From contig CAYRSQ010000007.1 in NCBI GenBank assembly GCA_964427055.1, positions 1 through 24,652 on the forward strand: DNA of 24,652 nucleotides, given 5' to 3'. Shown here piece after piece: positions 21,798 through 24,652 of the stretch (position 1 is the stretch's first letter; every line of letters begins with the position of its first letter). The notes under the pieces were generated by a model, which saw nothing but the letters and a program-made list of their open reading frames with translations, was not told the origin of the DNA and ran no database searches. This DNA comes from CAYNTH01 sp964427055 (GTDB lineage Archaea > Aenigmatarchaeota > Aenigmatarchaeia > CG10238-14 > SCSR01). The position numbers and the translations under genes were made by a program.

Positions 21798-23591
21798 ATG
21801 GTGGGTAAGAAGGCTGACAGGATAGCTGTCATAGACAGGGAACTCTGCAAGCCCGAAAAATGCCAGCTGATATGCCAGAGAAGCTGTCCCATAGTCAGGA
21901 GTGGCGACGATTGTATAACCTATGAAGAGATGGAGGACGGCAAGAAAAGGATAAGTATAGACGAACTCCTCTGCGTGGGCTGCGGTATATGCACAAAGAA
22001 GTGCCCATTTGAGGCCATAACCATCGTGAACCTCCCAAAAGAGCTCGACGAGACACCTGTGCACAGGTACGGATCGAACGGATTCGTCCTTTACAGGCTG
22101 CCCTTCCCTTCAAAGAATGAGATAGTCGGACTTGTCGGTCCGAACGGCGTTGGAAAGACCACTGCACTGCGAATACTGTCCGGGGAACTGAAGCCGAATC
22201 TTGGTGATTTTGATGTTAATCCTGACTATGCGAAGGTGATAGACATATTCAGGGGCACCGAGATGCAGGAATACATGGAGAGACTCGAACGGGGAGAGAT
22301 AAAAACCGCGATAAAGTCTCAGAGGGTCGACAATCTACCTTCGGTTTTCAATGGAAAGGTATCGGACCTCTTGAAGAAGGTCGACGAAAGGGGGATTGTT
22401 GATGAATTGGTTAAGGAATTCGATTTGGAGAACATACTCGACAGGGATATAGGCAATCTGTCGGGAGGTGAGCTGCAGAGGGTTGCCATAATAGCATGCA
22501 TGTCCAAGGATGCGGACATATATTATTTTGACGAACTAACTAGTTTTCTCGACGTCTTTCAGAGGATAAATGCAGCGAAACTTATCAGGAAGTATTGCGC
22601 TGACAGGTCGGTCATGGTGGTCGATCATGATTTGGCTACACTGGATTTCCTGGCCGACAGGATACACATATTCTACGGCAGTCCAGGAGTTTATGGGGTC
22701 GTGTCTAAACCGAGAGGAGTCAGGGTAGGGATAAACACGCTCTTGGAAGGCTACATAAAGGAGGACAACATACGGTTCAGGCCGGAGTCGATAGACTTCC
22801 TAAATACCACCGTCATAGACAGGACTAGTTCATCTGAAACAATCGTTGAGTTCAAGGATATCAAGAAGAAGTTCGACAACTCGTTCAGCCTTGAAGTCGG
22901 ATCTGGAATGGTCCATACCAAAGAAGTCCTATCGATAATGGGGGCGAACGCGATAGGCAAGACCACGTTCGCAAGGATATTGGCTGGCGAAATAGTGCCG
23001 GACTCAGGAAAGATAAGTGATAGCATCTCGATATCATACAAACCCCAATACATAAAGACGGACTTCACGGGTACAGTCAGGGAGATGATAGAGACCGTCA
23101 CGTCGATAACCGACACATACAAATCAGAGATTATATTCCCACTGGGCCTAACTAGACTGCTTGAGAAATACGTTCCGGAACTCTCAGGAGGAGAGTTGCA
23201 AAGACTGTCCATAGCGATGTGCCTGTCAAAGGATGCCGATCTATATCTCTTGGACGAGCCGTCCGCGTTCTTGGACGTGGAGCAAAGACTTGCGCTGTCT
23301 AAGATGATAAATAGGATAGTGGAAGTCCGTGAGAAAAGTGCCCTTGTCATAGATCATGACCTCCTTTTCCTCGGGCAGGTCGGACATAAAGGCATGGTTT
23401 TCCTCGGCAAACCCTCAGTCGAAGGAAGGGCTGATGGAATAGATGACATGACAGTCGCTTTCAACAAGTTCCTAGAAAAGGTCGGAGTCACTTTCAGGAA
23501 AGACCCTCAGACAGGAAGACCCAGAGCGAACAAGATTGGCTCCCAGCTTGACAGGGAACAGAAAGAATCGGGAAGTTACTTCACGATATAG
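21798..23591 (+). CDS. abce1: ABCE1 (Rli1) ribosome-recycling ATPase
   Basis: A 597-residue soluble ABC protein that splits ribosomes after termination. Two N-terminal 4Fe-4S sites are complete: C17, C22, C26, C30 and C59, C62, C65, C69. NBD1 has Walker A GPNGVGKT (114-121), signature LSGGE (221-225) and Walker B YYFDE. NBD2 has GANAIGKT (382-389), LSGGE (462-466), LLDEPSA and the H-loop DHD (519-521). The hinge HRYGSNGFVLYRLPFP is typical. In NBD1 the usual DEPSS after the Walker B strand is DELTS, with Leu for Pro. NBD2 Walker A has Ala residues where PNG is common. The ATG has no ribosome binding site. The stop touches that of the next, convergent gene. Confidence 0.96.
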   Translation: MVGKKADRIAVIDRELCKPEKCQLICQRSCPIVRSGDDCITYEEMEDGKKRISIDELLCVGCGICTKKCPFEAITIVNLPKELDETPVHRYGSNGFVLYRLPFPSKNEIVGLVGPNGVGKTTALRILSGELKPNLGDFDVNPDYAKVIDIFRGTEMQEYMERLERGEIKTAIKSQRVDNLPSVFNGKVSDLLKKVDERGIVDELVKEFDLENILDRDIGNLSGGELQRVAIIACMSKDADIYYFDELTSFLDVFQRINAAKLIRKYCADRSVMVVDHDLATLDFLADRIHIFYGSPGVYGVVSKPRGVRVGINTLLEGYIKEDNIRFRPESIDFLNTTVIDRTSSSETIVEFKDIKKKFDNSFSLEVGSGMVHTKEVLSIMGANAIGKTTFARILAGEIVPDSGKISDSISISYKPQYIKTDFTGTVREMIETVTSITDTYKSEIIFPLGLTRLLEKYVPELSGGELQRLSIAMCLSKDADLYLLDEPSAFLDVEQRLALSKMINRIVEVREKSALVIDHDLLFLGQVGHKGMVFLGKPSVEGRADGIDDMTVAFNKFLEKVGVTFRKDPQTGRPRANKIGSQLDREQKESGSYFTI

Positions 23592-23858
23592 TCATTTGCA
23601 GAAGCTCCTTATCTCGATCACAATCCGTTCTATGTTCTGCAGTCTCGCGTTTATCGCGTCGTATTGCAACCTCATGCTCTGCATCTGCGACGACAACAAA
23701 TCAATCTGAGACCGCATCTCGTTTGGACTTAGAGACAATGAACTTTCAATATTACTTCTGATGTCTGGTTGCATTACTCTGTCTCTCGGTCGCAACGGTT
23801 CGTCCAGCGTGTCAAATTCTCGTTTCTTTTTCCGTTTGAATATATTCAATATATCCAT
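23592..23858 (-). CDS. 88-residue hypothetical protein with C-terminal coiled coil
   Basis: Unrecognised. A basic N-terminus (MDILNIFKRKKKREFD) is followed by a polar linker with PLRPRDRVMQPD and a heptad-like helix from about residue 46 to 84 (MRSQIDLLSSQMQSMRLQY...IERIVIEI). The first eight residues plus the Lys/Arg cluster could be a membrane-surface anchor. No homolog comes to mind with confidence. The gene is divergent from cmk across 55 bp, and its TGA abuts the ABCE1 TAG. The frame is clean and has a plausible ATG, so I consider it real. Confidence 0.6.
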   Translation of the reverse strand: MDILNIFKRKKKREFDTLDEPLRPRDRVMQPDIRSNIESSLSLSPNEMRSQIDLLSSQMQSMRLQYDAINARLQNIERIVIEIRSFCK

Positions 23859-23881
23859 ATACTAGTTTTCGTTTTGGACTC

Positions 23882-23890
23882 AAATTAAAT
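23882..23890 (+). promoter_or_regulatory. TATA box of cmk
   Basis: AAATTAAAT is centred about 28 nt before the ATG at 23914. With no ribosome binding site in the T-rich sequence just before the ATG, a leaderless transcript is likely. Confidence 0.45.
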
Positions 23891-23913
23891 CTATCCAAAC
23901 ACAAATTATTTTT

Positions 23914-24453
23914 ATGAAAATGGATGTGATAGTGGTTTCAGGTCCTCCGGGTTCTGGCAGTACGTCTGTGAGTAAATTACTTGCGGAGAAACTTGGATAT
24001 AGATACTTCGTACCGGGAAAAATCCACAAAGATATCGCTGGTAAAAAGAATGAGACCGATTCAGCACTTGCGGCATGGCGGTCAGCCGAGGGGTCGAGCG
24101 ATGAGTTCCACAGGAGCCTTGACAAGCTGCAGATTGACGAGGCGAAGAAAGGCAAGGTCGTCATTTGCGGAAAATTGGCCATACATTTCCTGAAAGATAT
24201 AAGTGATTGCAAGGTGTGGTTGGATATACCTCTGGAGGTCAGGGCTAAAAGGACGGCTGAACGGGACGGGATACCGTTTGAAGAGGCACTGAAAAAGATA
24301 TCCGAGCGTCAGGAAATCGAGCGGAAAGAATGGAAAAGAATATACGGGTTTGATTATTTTTATCAGAGAGAAATCGCTGACTACATATTGGATTCTTCTG
24401 GCATGACGCTCAAGGAAACTGTTGATAGAATATTGAGTTTTGTCAGGGATTGA
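23914..24453 (+). CDS. cmk: Cytidylate (CMP) kinase, archaeal type
   Basis: A 179-residue P-loop kinase converting CMP or dCMP to the diphosphate. It opens MDVIVVSGPPGSGSTSVSKLLAEKLGY, followed by a nucleotide-binding segment ending VVICGKLA. The lid region VWLDIPLEVRAKRTAERDG is very typical of archaeal Cmk, then RIYGFDYF and a C-terminal YILDSS. Length agrees with archaeal Cmk (about 180), shorter than bacterial forms. The P-loop reads GSGSTS, so the usual Lys is Ser; I recall GSGTTT in some archaeal CMP kinases, so this may be a tolerated family variant. ATG 23914 fits the TATA box; an ATG two codons on is possible. Confidence 0.87.
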   Translation: MKMDVIVVSGPPGSGSTSVSKLLAEKLGYRYFVPGKIHKDIAGKKNETDSALAAWRSAEGSSDEFHRSLDKLQIDEAKKGKVVICGKLAIHFLKDISDCKVWLDIPLEVRAKRTAERDGIPFEEALKKISERQEIERKEWKRIYGFDYFYQREIADYILDSSGMTLKETVDRILSFVRD

Positions 24454-24454
24454 T

Positions 24455-24652
24455 TTATTCCCCGGTTCTCACTCCAGCCCCTGTCAGTTCCGGTGTCTCG
24501 TAACCGGCTTCGACTATTCCAAGTTCCGATCGTATGTCATCAGTCAACTTGTATATCTGTTCTCGGAGTATTTGCATGTATCTTCTTCTGGTATTTTGGT
24601 AAATCATTCTGTGGTATAGCCACACGAATGGCATCCCGATGACTTGTTCCCA
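24455..24652 (-). CDS. C-terminal end of an unidentified protein (partial)
   Basis: The reverse strand is open from the right edge to a TAA at 24455-24457, giving 65 residues. It begins WEQVIGMPFVWLYHRMIYQN, continues with an Arg-rich helix (TRRRYMQILREQIYKLTDDIRSELG) and ends VEAGYETPELTGAGVRTGE. The aromatic start followed by a basic amphipathic helix could be the end of a membrane segment and its cytoplasmic tail. I cannot identify the family from this fragment. The stop lies 1 bp from the convergent cmk stop (24451-24453), continuing the tight tail-to-tail packing of the window. Confidence 0.6.
   Translation of the reverse strand, partial: WEQVIGMPFVWLYHRMIYQNTRRRYMQILREQIYKLTDDIRSELGIVEAGYETPELTGAGVRTGE

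Noticed and set aside
22751..23350. 199-residue minus-strand frame opposite ABCE1
   Set aside because: ABCE1 motifs cover the same DNA on the plus strand; the opposite frame has no domain signature.

Overview
The window reads as chromosomal DNA from an archaeon. Pointers are an archaeal-type S-adenosylmethionine synthetase, a two-ring CDC48 ATPase, ABCE1, a GatDE Glu-tRNA(Gln) amidotransferase, diphthamide synthetase, an archaeosortase, an archaeal type IA topoisomerase, TATA boxes about 25-30 nt before start codons (several genes look leaderless) and a tRNA gene without encoded CCA. Genes are very tightly packed: two convergent pairs have stop codons that touch, another pair overlaps, and domains are missing from several informational enzymes. 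This suggests a streamlined lineage, possibly DPANN-like (Micrarchaeota or similar), but that placement is inference.

Layout. (1) 1-273 minus: start of the SAM synthetase gene, cut by the window edge. (2) 366-929 plus: an HTH-CBS regulator, divergent from it. (3) 930-9543 minus: a co-directional block, in transcription order a Hef-like helicase, archaeosortase (overlapping the helicase), a 500-residue coiled-coil protein, topoisomerase I, a small protein with a possible Cas2-like fold, and CDC48. (4) 9629-16045 plus: a 66-residue protein, Dph6, two small membrane proteins, tRNA-Ser(CGA), a TRAM protein with an acidic tail, a PH-domain membrane protein, an MFS transporter, a TGS GTPase-like protein and a tRNA methylthiotransferase. 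(5) 16032-21752 minus: YchF/OLA1-like GTPase, CTP synthase, GatD, GatE. (6) 21798-23591 plus ABCE1; 23592-23858 minus small coiled-coil protein; 23914-24453 plus CMP kinase; 24455-24652 minus C-terminal end of an unidentified protein.

Functionally the window is mostly translation (GatDE, Dph6, MtaB, ABCE1, YchF, DRG-like protein, tRNA-Ser, TRAM protein), nucleotide metabolism (PyrG, Cmk), DNA topology and repair (TopA, helicase) and protein quality control (CDC48). The less ordinary part is the helicase-archaeosortase-coiled-coil stretch and the pattern of lost domains (GatE without its AspRS-like insertion, MtaB without TRAM, helicase without nuclease). I found no CRISPR array, insertion sequence, prophage or rRNA. 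No stretch longer than 300 bases lacks a gene; the largest gap (11212-11411) contains the tRNA.
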